A stretch of 64,000 nt of DNA from contig NZ_CP037864.1 in the NCBI RefSeq assembly GCF_004353845.1, positions 2,108,001 through 2,172,000 of the forward strand. The letters run 5' to 3'. The stretch is from Citrobacter arsenatis (GTDB lineage Bacteria; Pseudomonadota; Gammaproteobacteria; Enterobacterales; Enterobacteriaceae). Every line of letters begins with the position of its first letter. Position 1 is the first letter of the stretch. The position numbers were made by a program, and so were the translations under genes. The notes below the pieces were generated by a model that was not told where the DNA came from, did no database searches, and was given only the letters and a program-made list of their open reading frames with translations. Positions 24,819 through 33,937 of the stretch are shown piece by piece.

Positions 24819-25564
24819 TGGATACACCCATGAACAAAACTATCCTGGCGCATACCGCTGCGTGTGCGCCGGCTGAATCGTGCGGCTATGTGGTGAAGAC
24901 GCCTGCCGGGGAGCGGTATTTTCCCTGCCAGAATCTTTCCGCTGAACCGACAATGTATTTCCGCATGGAGCCGGCAGATTACCTTCAGGCGCAGGCGGTG
25001 GGAGATGTGGTGGCCCTGGTACACAGCCATTCCGATGGCCTGCCGTTTCTCAGCGATGTTGATCGCCGCCTGCAGGTGCAAAGTGGCCTGCCGTGGTGGC
25101 TGGTCTGCGATGACCGGATAGTCAAATTTCGCTGCGTGCCGTTCCTCACAGGGCGGGCTTTTGAGCATGGCGTGGCTGACTGTTACACCCTGTTCCGTGA
25201 TGCGTACCATCTGGCCGGTATTGAGATGCCGGATTTTGCGCGGAAGGAGGACTGGTGGAAGCAGGGGGATAATCTGTATCTGGATAATCTGGAGGCGACC
25301 GATTTTTACCGGGTGAATGCCACAGAGGCCCAGCCCGGAGACATTCTGATTTGTTGTTTTGGTTCATCGGTTGCCAACCATGCTGCGATTTACTGCGGCG
25401 ACGGCGAACTGTTGCACCATATTCCTGACCAGCTCAGTAAACGCGAGAGGTATACCGACAAATGGCAACGCCGCACACACTCGATATGGCGACACCGGGC
25501 ATGGCACGAGTCTGCCTTCACGGGGATTTACAACGATTTGGCCGCCGCTTCAGCCTCAGTATAA
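24818..25564 (+). CDS. tail tip assembly protein K (JAMM plus NlpC/P60)
   Basis: A 248-aa lambda gpK homologue. The N-terminal MPN/JAMM-like metalloprotease domain has the HSHSDGLPFLSDVD metal motif at about residues 67-80. The C-terminal NlpC/P60 peptidase has its cysteine in EHGVADCYTLFRD and histidine in VANHAAIYCGDGE. It is needed for tail tip assembly and may cut peptidoglycan during DNA entry. The start at 24818 overlaps L; an in-frame ATG at 24830 is an alternative. The I gene overlaps its 3' end by 103 bases. Confidence 0.85.
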   Translation: MDTPMNKTILAHTAACAPAESCGYVVKTPAGERYFPCQNLSAEPTMYFRMEPADYLQAQAVGDVVALVHSHSDGLPFLSDVDRRLQVQSGLPWWLVCDDRIVKFRCVPFLTGRAFEHGVADCYTLFRDAYHLAGIEMPDFARKEDWWKQGDNLYLDNLEATDFYRVNATEAQPGDILICCFGSSVANHAAIYCGDGELLHHIPDQLSKRERYTDKWQRRTHSIWRHRAWHESAFTGIYNDLAAASASV

Positions 25565-26139
25565 AAACGGGGGCCGAGGCCATTTACGCGATGGCCATGC
25601 AGGTTCCGGGCTTCCGGCAGAAAATGAATGATGGCTGGTATCAGATACGCATTGCAGGCCTGGATGTGAATGAAACCAGCCTGTCAGCCCGTCTGCACGA
25701 GCCGCTGCCGGACGGTGCCATTATTCATATTGTCCCACGCATGGCCGGGGCGAAATCCGGTGGTCTGTTCCAGGTGGTGCTGGGAGCAGTAGCAATAGCC
25801 GCGTCCTTTTTTACAGCAGGGGCTTCACTGGCAGCCTGGGGAGCAGCGTTATCTGCCGGTGCTATTTCGGCGTCCTCGGTTCTGTTTTCTATGGGGGCGG
25901 CCATGATGCTGGGTGGTGTGGCGCAGATGCTGACGCCGCAGGCAAAAATCCCCTCGTCCCGGCAGACCGATAACGGCAAACAGAACACCTATTTTTCGTC
26001 GCTGGACAATATGATGGCGCAGGGTAATGCCCTGCCGGTGTTATACGGTGAAATGCTGGTCGGCTCCCGCACGATCTCCCAGGAAATCAGCACACGGGAT
26101 GAAGGTGGCGGGGGGCAGGTGGTGATCATCGGTCGCTGA
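25462..26139 (+). CDS. tail assembly protein I
   Basis: A 225-aa lambda gpI homologue. The N-terminal ubiquitin-like region (ARVCLHGDLQRFGRRFSLSI, AMQVPGFRQKMNDGWYQIRI) is followed by a hydrophobic central part (FFTAGASLAAWGAALSAGAIS and MGAAMMLGGVAQML) and a C-terminal NALPVLYGEMLVGSRTIS segment. It starts inside the K gene in another frame, as in lambda, and is required for tail tip assembly. Confidence 0.82.
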   Translation: MATPHTLDMATPGMARVCLHGDLQRFGRRFSLSIKTGAEAIYAMAMQVPGFRQKMNDGWYQIRIAGLDVNETSLSARLHEPLPDGAIIHIVPRMAGAKSGGLFQVVLGAVAIAASFFTAGASLAAWGAALSAGAISASSVLFSMGAAMMLGGVAQMLTPQAKIPSSRQTDNGKQNTYFSSLDNMMAQGNALPVLYGEMLVGSRTISQEISTRDEGGGGQVVIIGR

Positions 26140-26168
26140 CTTACTGCAGCATATTTGTATTTACATAG

Positions 26169-26190
26169 AACCGCCTCCGTGCGGTTCTGT
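26169..26190 (+). terminator. weak terminator-like hairpin between I and J genes
   Basis: GAACCGCC, TCCG loop, TGCGGTTC, followed by TGTCGTTTCAG. The stem matches the hairpins at 19821 and 29621 in its core, but the T-run is broken. Confidence 0.45.
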
Positions 26191-26210
26191 CGTTTCAGAG
26201 GGAACAGATT

Positions 26211-29200
26211 ATGGGTAAGGGTGGTGGCAGCAGTAAAACGCCGCATGAGGCTCCTGACGACCTGAAATCAAGCCAGATGCTGACCGTTGTTGATGCCATC
26301 TGCGAGGGGCCGATAGAAGGCCCGGTGGACGGGCTGAAGAGTGTCAGAATTAACAAAACGCCGGTCCTCGACAGCGACGGTAACGCGGTGGTTCACGGTG
26401 TCACCGTGGTTTACCGCGTGGGGGAGGATGAGCAGACCGCGATGGAGGGGTTCGAAGACTCCGGCGCTGAAACTCTGCTGGGTGTGGTGGTGAAGAAGTC
26501 AGAGCCGGTGACCCGCACCATTACCACCAAAACGCTGGACCGCCTGCGCTTTACCTTTGGTGTGCAGTCGCTGGTCAGCACCAGTACCAAAGGCGACCGC
26601 AACCCGACCAGCGTACAGATGCTGATCCAGTTTCGCCGGGATGGCCAGTGGCAGGTGGAGCGGGATATCACCATTACGGGGAAAACGACCACGCAGTTTC
26701 TGGCATCTGTGGTGATTGATGATTTACCGCCCCGACCGTTTGAAGTCCGCATGCTGCGCCTCACTGATGACAGCACGACAGACCTGCTGCAGAACAAAAC
26801 GGTGTGGTCGGGCTATACCGAAATCATCGATGTGAAACAACGTTACCCGAATACCGCTGTTATCGGCGTAAAAGTGGACGCGGAGCAGTTTGGCAGCCAG
26901 CAGGTCACGCGAAACTATCTCCTGCGCGGGCGTATTGTGCCGGTGCCGTCAAATTACGATCCGTTAAAGCGGACGTATACGGGACTCTGGGACGGGACGT
27001 TTAAACCTGCCTGGACAGATAATCCGGCCTGGTGTGTGCTGGATATGCTGACTCACCCGCGCTACGGCATGGGAAGCCGCATTGGTGTTGCCGATGTGGA
27101 TAAGTGGGCGCTGTATGCCATTGCACAGTATTGCGATCAGCCTGTTCCTGACGGTTTTGGTGGGACAGAGCCGCGTATCACCTGCAATGCGTATCTGACG
27201 GACCAGCGTAAAGCATGGGACGTGCTGGGGGACTTCTGTTCTCTGATGCGCTGCATGCCGGTCTGGAACGGCAGCACCCTGACGTTTGTGCAGGACCGGC
27301 CCGCCGATAAAGTCTGGACCTATACGCAGAGTAATGTGGTGATGCCCGCTGACGGTGCGCCGTTCATCTACAGCTTCAGCGCACTGAAAGAGCGCCACAA
27401 TGCCGCCGAGGTCCGTTACACCGACCCGAAAAACGGCTGGGAAACGTCCACCGAACTGGTGGAAAACGACGCTGCCATCCGGCGCTACGGTCGCAACGTT
27501 CTGAAGATGGATGCATTCGCCTGTACCAGCCGTGGGCAGGCGCACCGCGCCGGACTGTGGGCTATCACCACAGAATTGCTGGAAACGCAGACGGTGGATT
27601 TCTCCGTGGGTGCCGAAGGGCTGCGACATGTTCCCGGCGATATCATTGAGGTCTGCGACAGTGATTATGCCGGTGTGACCGTGGGCGGACGCGTCCTGTC
27701 AGTCGACAGCCTTACGCGCACCCTCATGCTGGACCGCGAGGTGGAGATACCGGCAGGCAGTAATGTGGTGCTGAACCTGGTAGGCAGCGATGGTCAGCCT
27801 GTTACCGTCGCGGTTACCGCGCACCCCGCCCCGGACCGCGTGACCGTCAGGCAGTTACCCGATGGCGTGGCGGAGTACAGCGTGTGGGGGCTGAAACTGC
27901 CGGACCTGCGCCAGCGCCTGTTTCGTTGTGTGGCCATACGGGAAAACGATGACGGCACGTATGCCATTACCGCCGTACAGCATGTCCCGGAGAAAGGATC
28001 CATCGTGGACAACGGGGCGACGTTTGATCCGTTGCCGGACACAGGTATCACGAACACGCCGCCTGCTGTGCAGCACCTGACCACAGAGATTCTGGCAGAG
28101 GATGGGCAGTATCAGGTGCGGGCGCGATGGGACACTCCGCGTGTGGTGAAGGGGGTGAACTTTTCCCTGCGCCTGACGGTGAAAGCGGAAGATAACAGCG
28201 ACCGCCTGGCCAGCAGCCTGACCCTGACCGAAACGGAGCACACCTTCCGCAACTTGACTCCGGGGCGCTACACCCTGACGGTGCGGGCGGTGAATACCCA
28301 GGGCCAGCAGGGCGATCCGGCCAGCACTGATTTCAGCATCGCCGCGCCCGCAGTACCGTCTTATGTTGATCTGACACCCGGCTATTTCCAGATAACCGCC
28401 ACCCCGCGCCAGGCGGTATATGACCCTACGATGCAGTATGAGTTCTGGTTTACAGATACACAGATTGCCGATATCCGCCAGGTGGAAACCGATGCGCGTT
28501 ATCTCGGCACTGCGCTGTACTGGATTGCGGCCAGCAGCAGTATCAAACCCGGCAAGGATTATTACTTTTATATCCGGGCCGTGAACCAGGTCGGGAAATC
28601 GGCGTTCGTGGAGGCTAAAGGGCAGGCCAGCAACGATGCGGCGGGTTACCTGGATTTCTTCAAAGGGAAAATCACCGAAAGCCACCTGGGTAAAGAGCTG
28701 CTGGAGAAGGTGGAGCTGACGGAAGACAACGCCAGCCGGCTGGATCAGTTTTCGGAAGAGTGGCAGGACGCGAACGGCAAATGGAATGCCATGTGGGGTG
28801 TGAAGATAGAGCAGACCAAAGACGGGAAGCACTATGTGGCTGGTCTGGGCCTGAGCATGGAGGACACGGAAGAAGGGAAGGTAAGCCAGTTCCTGGTGGC
28901 AGCAAACCGTATCGCGCTTATCGACCCCGCAAACGGCAATGAGACTCCGATGTTTGTGGCTCAGGGGAATCAGATATTTATGAACGAGGTGTTCCTCAAA
29001 TATCTGACGGCTCCCACTATCACCAGTGGCGGGAACCCGCCGACCTTTATGCTGACGCCTGACGGAAAACTGACTGCCCGTAATGCGGATATCAGCGGCC
29101 ATATCAGCGCGAATTCCGGCACCCTCAGTAATGTGACGATAGCGGAAAACTGCACCATAAAGGGGACGCTCCGGGCCGAGCGTATTCTTGGGGATATTGT

Positions 29201-29612
29201 TAAGGCAGCGGGCAGGGAGTTTCCTTACTTCATAACCAGTAACGGTGAAAAACGGTACGCCAACGGGATACTGACAGTCGTGATTGAAGATGACCAGTCT
29301 TTTGACCGACAGATTTCCATTCCTGGGATTACCTTTCAGGGTGCAGCGTATGACAGCCAGACCAGTAATGACGTATGGGATGACTGTACGCTGACTGTCA
29401 GGAAAAACGGGGTGGAGATATACAAGCAGACAAGCAGAGGTGTACCGGCCGTTTTTACACGAACACTGGATATGCCTGCCGGGAGCGGACGGATGACGCT
29501 GAGTTTCAGCGTCAATACACACGGTAACAGCAGCGGCTATCCATTTTCCCGAATCAGTGACCTGCTGGTTATTGTGACGAAAAAGTCGTCAGCCGGGATA
29601 ACAATAAGTTAA
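26211..29612 (+). CDS. central tail tip / host specificity protein J
   Basis: A 1133-aa lambda gpJ homologue. It starts MGKGGGSSKTPHEAPDDLKS and has the N-terminal hub region (ICEGPIEGPVDG), the FTAQV-like central part (GLWDGTFKPAWTDNPAWCVLDML), fibronectin type III repeats at about 620-800 and a C-terminal DUF1983-type region (EEWQDANGKWNAMWGVKIEQT). The last 130 residues form the variable receptor-binding tip (QSFDRQISIPGITFQG). The protein recognises the host outer membrane receptor. A GAGGGAACAG site precedes the ATG. Confidence 0.9.
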   Translation: MGKGGGSSKTPHEAPDDLKSSQMLTVVDAICEGPIEGPVDGLKSVRINKTPVLDSDGNAVVHGVTVVYRVGEDEQTAMEGFEDSGAETLLGVVVKKSEPVTRTITTKTLDRLRFTFGVQSLVSTSTKGDRNPTSVQMLIQFRRDGQWQVERDITITGKTTTQFLASVVIDDLPPRPFEVRMLRLTDDSTTDLLQNKTVWSGYTEIIDVKQRYPNTAVIGVKVDAEQFGSQQVTRNYLLRGRIVPVPSNYDPLKRTYTGLWDGTFKPAWTDNPAWCVLDMLTHPRYGMGSRIGVADVDKWALYAIAQYCDQPVPDGFGGTEPRITCNAYLTDQRKAWDVLGDFCSLMRCMPVWNGSTLTFVQDRPADKVWTYTQSNVVMPADGAPFIYSFSALKERHNAAEVRYTDPKNGWETSTELVENDAAIRRYGRNVLKMDAFACTSRGQAHRAGLWAITTELLETQTVDFSVGAEGLRHVPGDIIEVCDSDYAGVTVGGRVLSVDSLTRTLMLDREVEIPAGSNVVLNLVGSDGQPVTVAVTAHPAPDRVTVRQLPDGVAEYSVWGLKLPDLRQRLFRCVAIRENDDGTYAITAVQHVPEKGSIVDNGATFDPLPDTGITNTPPAVQHLTTEILAEDGQYQVRARWDTPRVVKGVNFSLRLTVKAEDNSDRLASSLTLTETEHTFRNLTPGRYTLTVRAVNTQGQQGDPASTDFSIAAPAVPSYVDLTPGYFQITATPRQAVYDPTMQYEFWFTDTQIADIRQVETDARYLGTALYWIAASSSIKPGKDYYFYIRAVNQVGKSAFVEAKGQASNDAAGYLDFFKGKITESHLGKELLEKVELTEDNASRLDQFSEEWQDANGKWNAMWGVKIEQTKDGKHYVAGLGLSMEDTEEGKVSQFLVAANRIALIDPANGNETPMFVAQGNQIFMNEVFLKYLTAPTITSGGNPPTFMLTPDGKLTARNADISGHISANSGTLSNVTIAENCTIKGTLRAERILGDIVKAAGREFPYFITSNGEKRYANGILTVVIEDDQSFDRQISIPGITFQGAAYDSQTSNDVWDDCTLTVRKNGVEIYKQTSRGVPAVFTRTLDMPAGSGRMTLSFSVNTHGNSSGYPFSRISDLLVIVTKKSSAGITIS

Positions 29613-29620
29613 TGACAGAT

Positions 29621-29642
29621 ACCGCCTCCGGGCGGTTTTTTT
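29621..29642 (+). terminator. intrinsic terminator between J and side tail fibre genes
   Basis: ACCGCC, loop TCCG, GGCGGT, then seven T. It is a near-exact copy of the hairpin at 19821-19843. Confidence 0.75.
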
Positions 29643-29653
29643 ATGGAGGTAGT

Positions 29654-31624
29654 ATGCCAGTACTCATATCAGGCATTCTCAGAGATGGCGCGGGAAAACC
29701 CGTACAGGACTGCACCATTCAGCTGAGCGCCAGGAAAACCAGCCCGACCGTTGTGGTTGAGGTGACCTCATCCTCGGTTACGGATGCGAATGGCCACTAC
29801 AGCATTGAGGCTGAACCGGGTTATTACAGTGTGTCACTGCTGCGGGAAGGTTTTCCTCCCGTACTTGCTGGCGACATTTACGTGGCCCCGACCGATGCGC
29901 CGGATACCCTGAATGCGTTTCTCGATGCGCCGAAGGATGCGGACCTACGTCCGGAGGTGATGAAACGCTTTGAGGAAATGGTAAACCGCGTTGTGGATTT
30001 GAGCGGTGCAATAGAGAAGGATCGGAAACTCGCTGAACATGCCGCACAGTCAGCAGCGCAGAGCAATGATGCGGCAGCATTGTCTGCAACGGCTGCGGCG
30101 GAGTCACAGCGCCAGGCGGCGCACTCTGCCGATGCGGCTGATGTGTCTGCCCGATCTGCCGCAGATAATGCCCGACAGACAGCACAGGACGTTCTGGCCA
30201 GTGGTGCAGATGCGGACAGTGCGGCAAAGTCTGCACAGACAGCGAAGGATCAGACCGGAGTGGCAAAGACCGCCGCTGATACGGCACAGAAAGCGCAACA
30301 GGCGGCAGGAGCTTCGGCACAGTCTGCAGCAGAGAGTGCCAGAAACGCAGCAGCATCAGCACAAACAGCGGAGGAGTATGCTGGCAATGCAGCCGCATCC
30401 GAAAATTCGGTACGCGAAAGCGTCCTCACGGCCACGCAGGCTGCTGAACAGGGGGATAACAGCGCTGCAGCTGCAGCTCTAAGTGAACAGCATGCCAGGG
30501 AGTTCAGTGAAAAGGCTGCTAAATCAGAGACTGCGGCATCAGCCAGTGAAGAATCTGCATCTTCAAGTGGAGCATCAGCCCTGCAGTCAGCCAAAACGGC
30601 TGAGAACCATAAAAATGCAGCCGCTGAGAGTGCCAACCGCGCAGAACAGGCCAGAGATGAGGCCCTGACGCTGCGCGATGAAGCTCAGGAAAATGCCCTG
30701 AATGCCCGGAACAGCGCACAGGCTGCTGCTGCCAGTGAGAAAGAAAGTGGACAGGCAAGGGATGAGTCACAGCTTCTTGCTGAACAGGCCAGAAGTGCAG
30801 CCTCAAAAGCCGCCGCTGATACCATTAAAGAGATACAGGAAAGTGAAGACCTTAGTGGTCCGCCAGGTCCGCAGGGGCCTGCCGGTGCAAAAGGTGAAAA
30901 GGGTGACAAGGGAGACACCGGGTTAATGGGGGCAACAGGACCAACTGGCCCTGCAGGTCCGCAGGGACCGGCAGGTGCAAAAGGCGAAAAGGGTGACAAG
31001 GGAGACACCGGGCTAACGGGGGTAACAGGACCAACTGGCCCTGCAGGTCCGCAGGGACCGGCAGGTGCAAAAGGTGAAAAGGGTGACAAAGGAGATACCG
31101 GGTTAACTGGCGCCAGAGGGGCTACTGGAGCAACTGGCCCTGCAGGTCCGCAGGGACCGGCAGGCGCAAAAGGGGATAAGGGAGATAAAGGGGATACCGG
31201 GTTAACTGGACCGCAAGGACCACAGGGGCCTGCAGGCGCTAAGGGTGCAACAGGATCTACTGGACCACAAGGACCGGCAGGCGCAAAAGGAGCAACAGGT
31301 GCTACGGGACCGCAAGGGCCGCAGGGACCAGCAGGTGCACCTGCGGGTGCTCTTCATGCTGTAGGTACGTTTGCGCTGGCATATATGCCAGCGCCTGGAG
31401 GGAGAGGTACTAATCCAGGTACAAGTTATTCGGGGGGAAGTTTAATAGCGTGTGGAATTATCAGCAACAGCGACGCTAAAGCGTCGTTTTGTATTACGGG
31501 TAGTAGTGGCAAATATACTTTGCCGGGTACATGGCGTTCGTGTGGCATTGCATCCAGTTCTTCTGAAGGTCTGGCTGGGACTAATTTGGGTTACTATGCA
31601 GGCATTTTTCAGCGAATTTCATAA
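29654..31624 (+). CDS. side tail fibre protein with collagen-like repeats (Stf-like)
   Basis: A 656-aa lambda Stf-type fibre. The start MPVLISGILRDGAGKPVQDC at 29654 matches the family's conserved N-terminal tail-attachment domain and follows TATGGAGG; an in-frame ATG at 29612 would read through the terminator. Residues about 115-395 are a long Ala/Gln/Ser coiled coil. Residues about 402-566 are collagen-like Gly-X-Y triplets (GPQGPAGAKGEKGDKGDTG units), forming a triple helix shaft. A short C-terminal knob of about 90 residues has SFCITGSSGKYTLPGTW. The trimeric fibre would contact a secondary receptor. Confidence 0.85.
   Translation: MPVLISGILRDGAGKPVQDCTIQLSARKTSPTVVVEVTSSSVTDANGHYSIEAEPGYYSVSLLREGFPPVLAGDIYVAPTDAPDTLNAFLDAPKDADLRPEVMKRFEEMVNRVVDLSGAIEKDRKLAEHAAQSAAQSNDAAALSATAAAESQRQAAHSADAADVSARSAADNARQTAQDVLASGADADSAAKSAQTAKDQTGVAKTAADTAQKAQQAAGASAQSAAESARNAAASAQTAEEYAGNAAASENSVRESVLTATQAAEQGDNSAAAAALSEQHAREFSEKAAKSETAASASEESASSSGASALQSAKTAENHKNAAAESANRAEQARDEALTLRDEAQENALNARNSAQAAAASEKESGQARDESQLLAEQARSAASKAAADTIKEIQESEDLSGPPGPQGPAGAKGEKGDKGDTGLMGATGPTGPAGPQGPAGAKGEKGDKGDTGLTGVTGPTGPAGPQGPAGAKGEKGDKGDTGLTGARGATGATGPAGPQGPAGAKGDKGDKGDTGLTGPQGPQGPAGAKGATGSTGPQGPAGAKGATGATGPQGPQGPAGAPAGALHAVGTFALAYMPAPGGRGTNPGTSYSGGSLIACGIISNSDAKASFCITGSSGKYTLPGTWRSCGIASSSSEGLAGTNLGYYAGIFQRIS
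30857..31351 (+). repeat. tandem 90-nt repeats coding the collagen-like fibre shaft
   Basis: Near-identical units start at 30866, 30956 and 31046, the first two 90 nt long and the third 99 nt, each coding about 30 residues of Gly-X-Y. Shorter, more degenerate units follow to 31351. Copy number can change by slippage or recombination and so alter fibre length. These are coding repeats, not CRISPR. Confidence 0.85.
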
Positions 31625-31635
31625 AAGGAGATTGT

Positions 31636-32205
31636 ATGAACATTGAGGACATTCAGGCTCCTGAGTGGGCGAATAAAGGACATACAGCGATTAACTGTAG
31701 GGTTAAATTTGCAGAGTTTGATGAGTTTCTGCCGTTCACTGCATGTCCGAATGATTTTGAGGAGCATGGACGCCGTATCTACAGCGAGCTTGAATCAGGA
31801 AAGTATGGTCCTGTCGCCCCTTTTATTGTGACTGACAAGATGGTGGAGGATTTACGCAACCAGAAGCTGGCTGAAATCAGCAACTGGCGGGACGTTCAGG
31901 AAAACGCCAACATTATTTTTGAACTGGGCAATCGCCGGTGGGATGGAGGCAAAGCGTCGCAGGAACGTCTTGCGCCCGTGGTTATGGCTGCCAGTGCAGG
32001 AAAGTTACCTGAGGGATTCTTCTGGACGGATGCAGATAACCACGATGTTCCGGTGAATTTTGCGTTCCTGCAACAGCTTGAGGCGGCGATGATGCAGGCA
32101 ATGGTGATACACGGTTTCAGAATTCACGAACGGCAGAGGCAGATGAAATCGGAGGTAGCGTTACTTACAGATGTTAATGCCATTGCTGAATATCCAGTTG
32201 GCTAG
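31636..32205 (+). CDS. DUF4376-type tail fibre partner/assembly protein
   Basis: A 189-aa protein directly after the fibre gene, behind AAAGGAG. The N-terminal segment (VKFAEFDEFLPFTACPNDFEEHGR) is like that of phage fibre chaperones, and the C-terminal half (LAEISNWRDVQENANIIFELGNRRWDGGKAS) is a DUF4376 domain. It probably assists trimerisation of the fibre or is bound to it. It is the last phage gene; the prophage-like sequence stops a few bases later. Confidence 0.72.
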   Translation: MNIEDIQAPEWANKGHTAINCRVKFAEFDEFLPFTACPNDFEEHGRRIYSELESGKYGPVAPFIVTDKMVEDLRNQKLAEISNWRDVQENANIIFELGNRRWDGGKASQERLAPVVMAASAGKLPEGFFWTDADNHDVPVNFAFLQQLEAAMMQAMVIHGFRIHERQRQMKSEVALLTDVNAIAEYPVG

Positions 32206-32270
32206 CGTGATAGGAAGTAATGTGCTGGTTCACCTTTCTAAACGTCTAAATGCCTGTAACCGCTAATATC

Positions 32271-33851
32271 TCACTTACGCTCGGGGTACTTGCTCCGTTT
32301 ATGCTGATAAAGCAACTCATCGGCTTTCAGCATCGCCACTTCCAATGTGTCTCCTGGCAGCAGTTGATATGCCCCCCAGGAAAATGCCACCAGTTTATCC
32401 GGGTCAATCGCTAGTAATTGTTCCTGCGCCCGAGTAATAACATCACGGAATTTATTCAGAGAATAATCGATAAGAACCAGGCAGAACTCATCGCCCCCAA
32501 GCCGGATACCGTAGTCACTTTTGCGAATGGCATTTCCCAGTGCCATCCCCAGCATCTGTATCACTTTATCGCCCATATGGTGACCGAGAGAGTCATTTAT
32601 TCTTTTGAGTCCATCACTGTCAATTGCGATGACTGTGACGGGGATACCTCTGTCAACGAGTGAGCAGATTTTATGTTCCAGCTCCGGTGTAATAACTTTT
32701 CTGTTATACAGTCCGGTCATCGCATCCGTCACGTTATCCCTAGAAAGCAAAGTTTGTCTGATTAATTGTTTATGGGCATATCGGCATAATCCCCAGGTTC
32801 CGAGAAGATAAAGCAGTAACAGCCATAAATTCGCAACAATAACGTAGATAGCATCTAGTTTCACATGCAGGGTGTAATACTGGGTAAGCGAGTCTTCATA
32901 ACTGATCAAAGCATAAGATTTGATATATGGTTTATGGAAAACAATATGGCTTCCGGTTTCATTATCGGTGACATACAAAGAAAGGAATTGCCATAACAAC
33001 GGACGATCGACTGTATTAAACGAAACCACCAGATCGTCAATGTTGATGTCTGTAATCATAATGCCTTTTACTTTATCACCCAGATATACCGGGGTAAGCA
33101 TGCTGATAATATTATTGCGGGTATAGCCATCCTGATAAATATGAGACAGCGTAGTTTCTCCCTTTAGCAGATCTTTCAGGGCATTGTCATCAATCGAAAT
33201 CGTGTGTGTGCTACGAGCAATATTGATGTTGCCACTATTACCCACGAGCCAGTTACTGAAGGTATAGTTGCGAGTATTAACTGGCTGATTAATATAAATA
33301 TAGTTATGAGCAAGATCCACATAGTATCTGATGTTCCTGAACATATAACCGGTATAATTTGAAAAGCTGTACTTTGACTGAGCTGCACGCTCAGCGGTGT
33401 GAATAACCGATAGTGCGCCAATGTCTCCCACCCATTCTTTACACGATCTATTGCGGGTTTGCAGGGTGCCGTCGAGGTTATTTCTGTTTTTCTTCAACAG
33501 ATTGAATCCGTAAATATCACCCTCGGTTTCAAGGTGCTGACATATTACTGTTTGTTCGGTATCGTCAAAGGACGCATCGGCTATTTGGCGATAAAATTCC
33601 CGCGAAAGCCGGGTGGCAATATTCTGGTTAATGGACTCTTCATGGAAAAGCGCCGACTTACCATTTTCAGCGACATACCCCATATAGCTCTGTAAATCTT
33701 GCGCTTCACGAACAGCCAGCGCGGCAAAAAGTGAGGTTGTGCAAACCACGATTATGACAAGCGCACTGATATATTTTTGTCTGGACAAGATGGCTAATTC
33801 CCTGTTGTACCACCTGAAAATAATAGCAAGTGTAGCACCAAACAACGACAT
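32271..33851 (-). CDS. membrane diguanylate cyclase, DgcJ/YeaJ-like
   Basis: A 526-aa c-di-GMP synthase. A membrane segment at about 27-47 is followed by a periplasmic sensor region and a second membrane segment at about 328-350 (IVANLWLLLLYLLGTW). The GGDEF domain begins at MTGLYNRKVITPELE and carries the active-site RLGGDEF (GGDEF at about 452-456), with an intact RKSD inhibitory site just before it. The sensor part resembles E. coli DgcJ (HGFNL, GTLQTRNRSC, the GLYNRK.ITPELE join), so it is a DgcJ paralogue rather than the orthologue. It lies convergent to the phage fibre genes and belongs to the accessory stretch. Confidence 0.85.
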   Translation of the reverse strand: MSLFGATLAIIFRWYNRELAILSRQKYISALVIIVVCTTSLFAALAVREAQDLQSYMGYVAENGKSALFHEESINQNIATRLSREFYRQIADASFDDTEQTVICQHLETEGDIYGFNLLKKNRNNLDGTLQTRNRSCKEWVGDIGALSVIHTAERAAQSKYSFSNYTGYMFRNIRYYVDLAHNYIYINQPVNTRNYTFSNWLVGNSGNINIARSTHTISIDDNALKDLLKGETTLSHIYQDGYTRNNIISMLTPVYLGDKVKGIMITDINIDDLVVSFNTVDRPLLWQFLSLYVTDNETGSHIVFHKPYIKSYALISYEDSLTQYYTLHVKLDAIYVIVANLWLLLLYLLGTWGLCRYAHKQLIRQTLLSRDNVTDAMTGLYNRKVITPELEHKICSLVDRGIPVTVIAIDSDGLKRINDSLGHHMGDKVIQMLGMALGNAIRKSDYGIRLGGDEFCLVLIDYSLNKFRDVITRAQEQLLAIDPDKLVAFSWGAYQLLPGDTLEVAMLKADELLYQHKRSKYPERK

Positions 33852-33937
33852 CTTAGCGGGTTATGCCTCTAGGACAAAGCTTCCGCCCCTTCTGCAACAC
33901 GCCAGAAGAGTAACCTGTTTGTGTCCCCCCTACATCG

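Noticed and set aside
27855..29522. 555-codon open frame on the minus strand inside gene J
   Set aside because: It lies fully antisense to a clear lambda J homologue, has no ribosome site and a His/Arg-rich composition typical of a shadow frame in GC-rich coding DNA.
30856..31351. Regular repeats that might suggest a CRISPR array
   Set aside because: Units are contiguous, in frame and code Gly-X-Y triplets of a tail fibre; there are no unique spacers.
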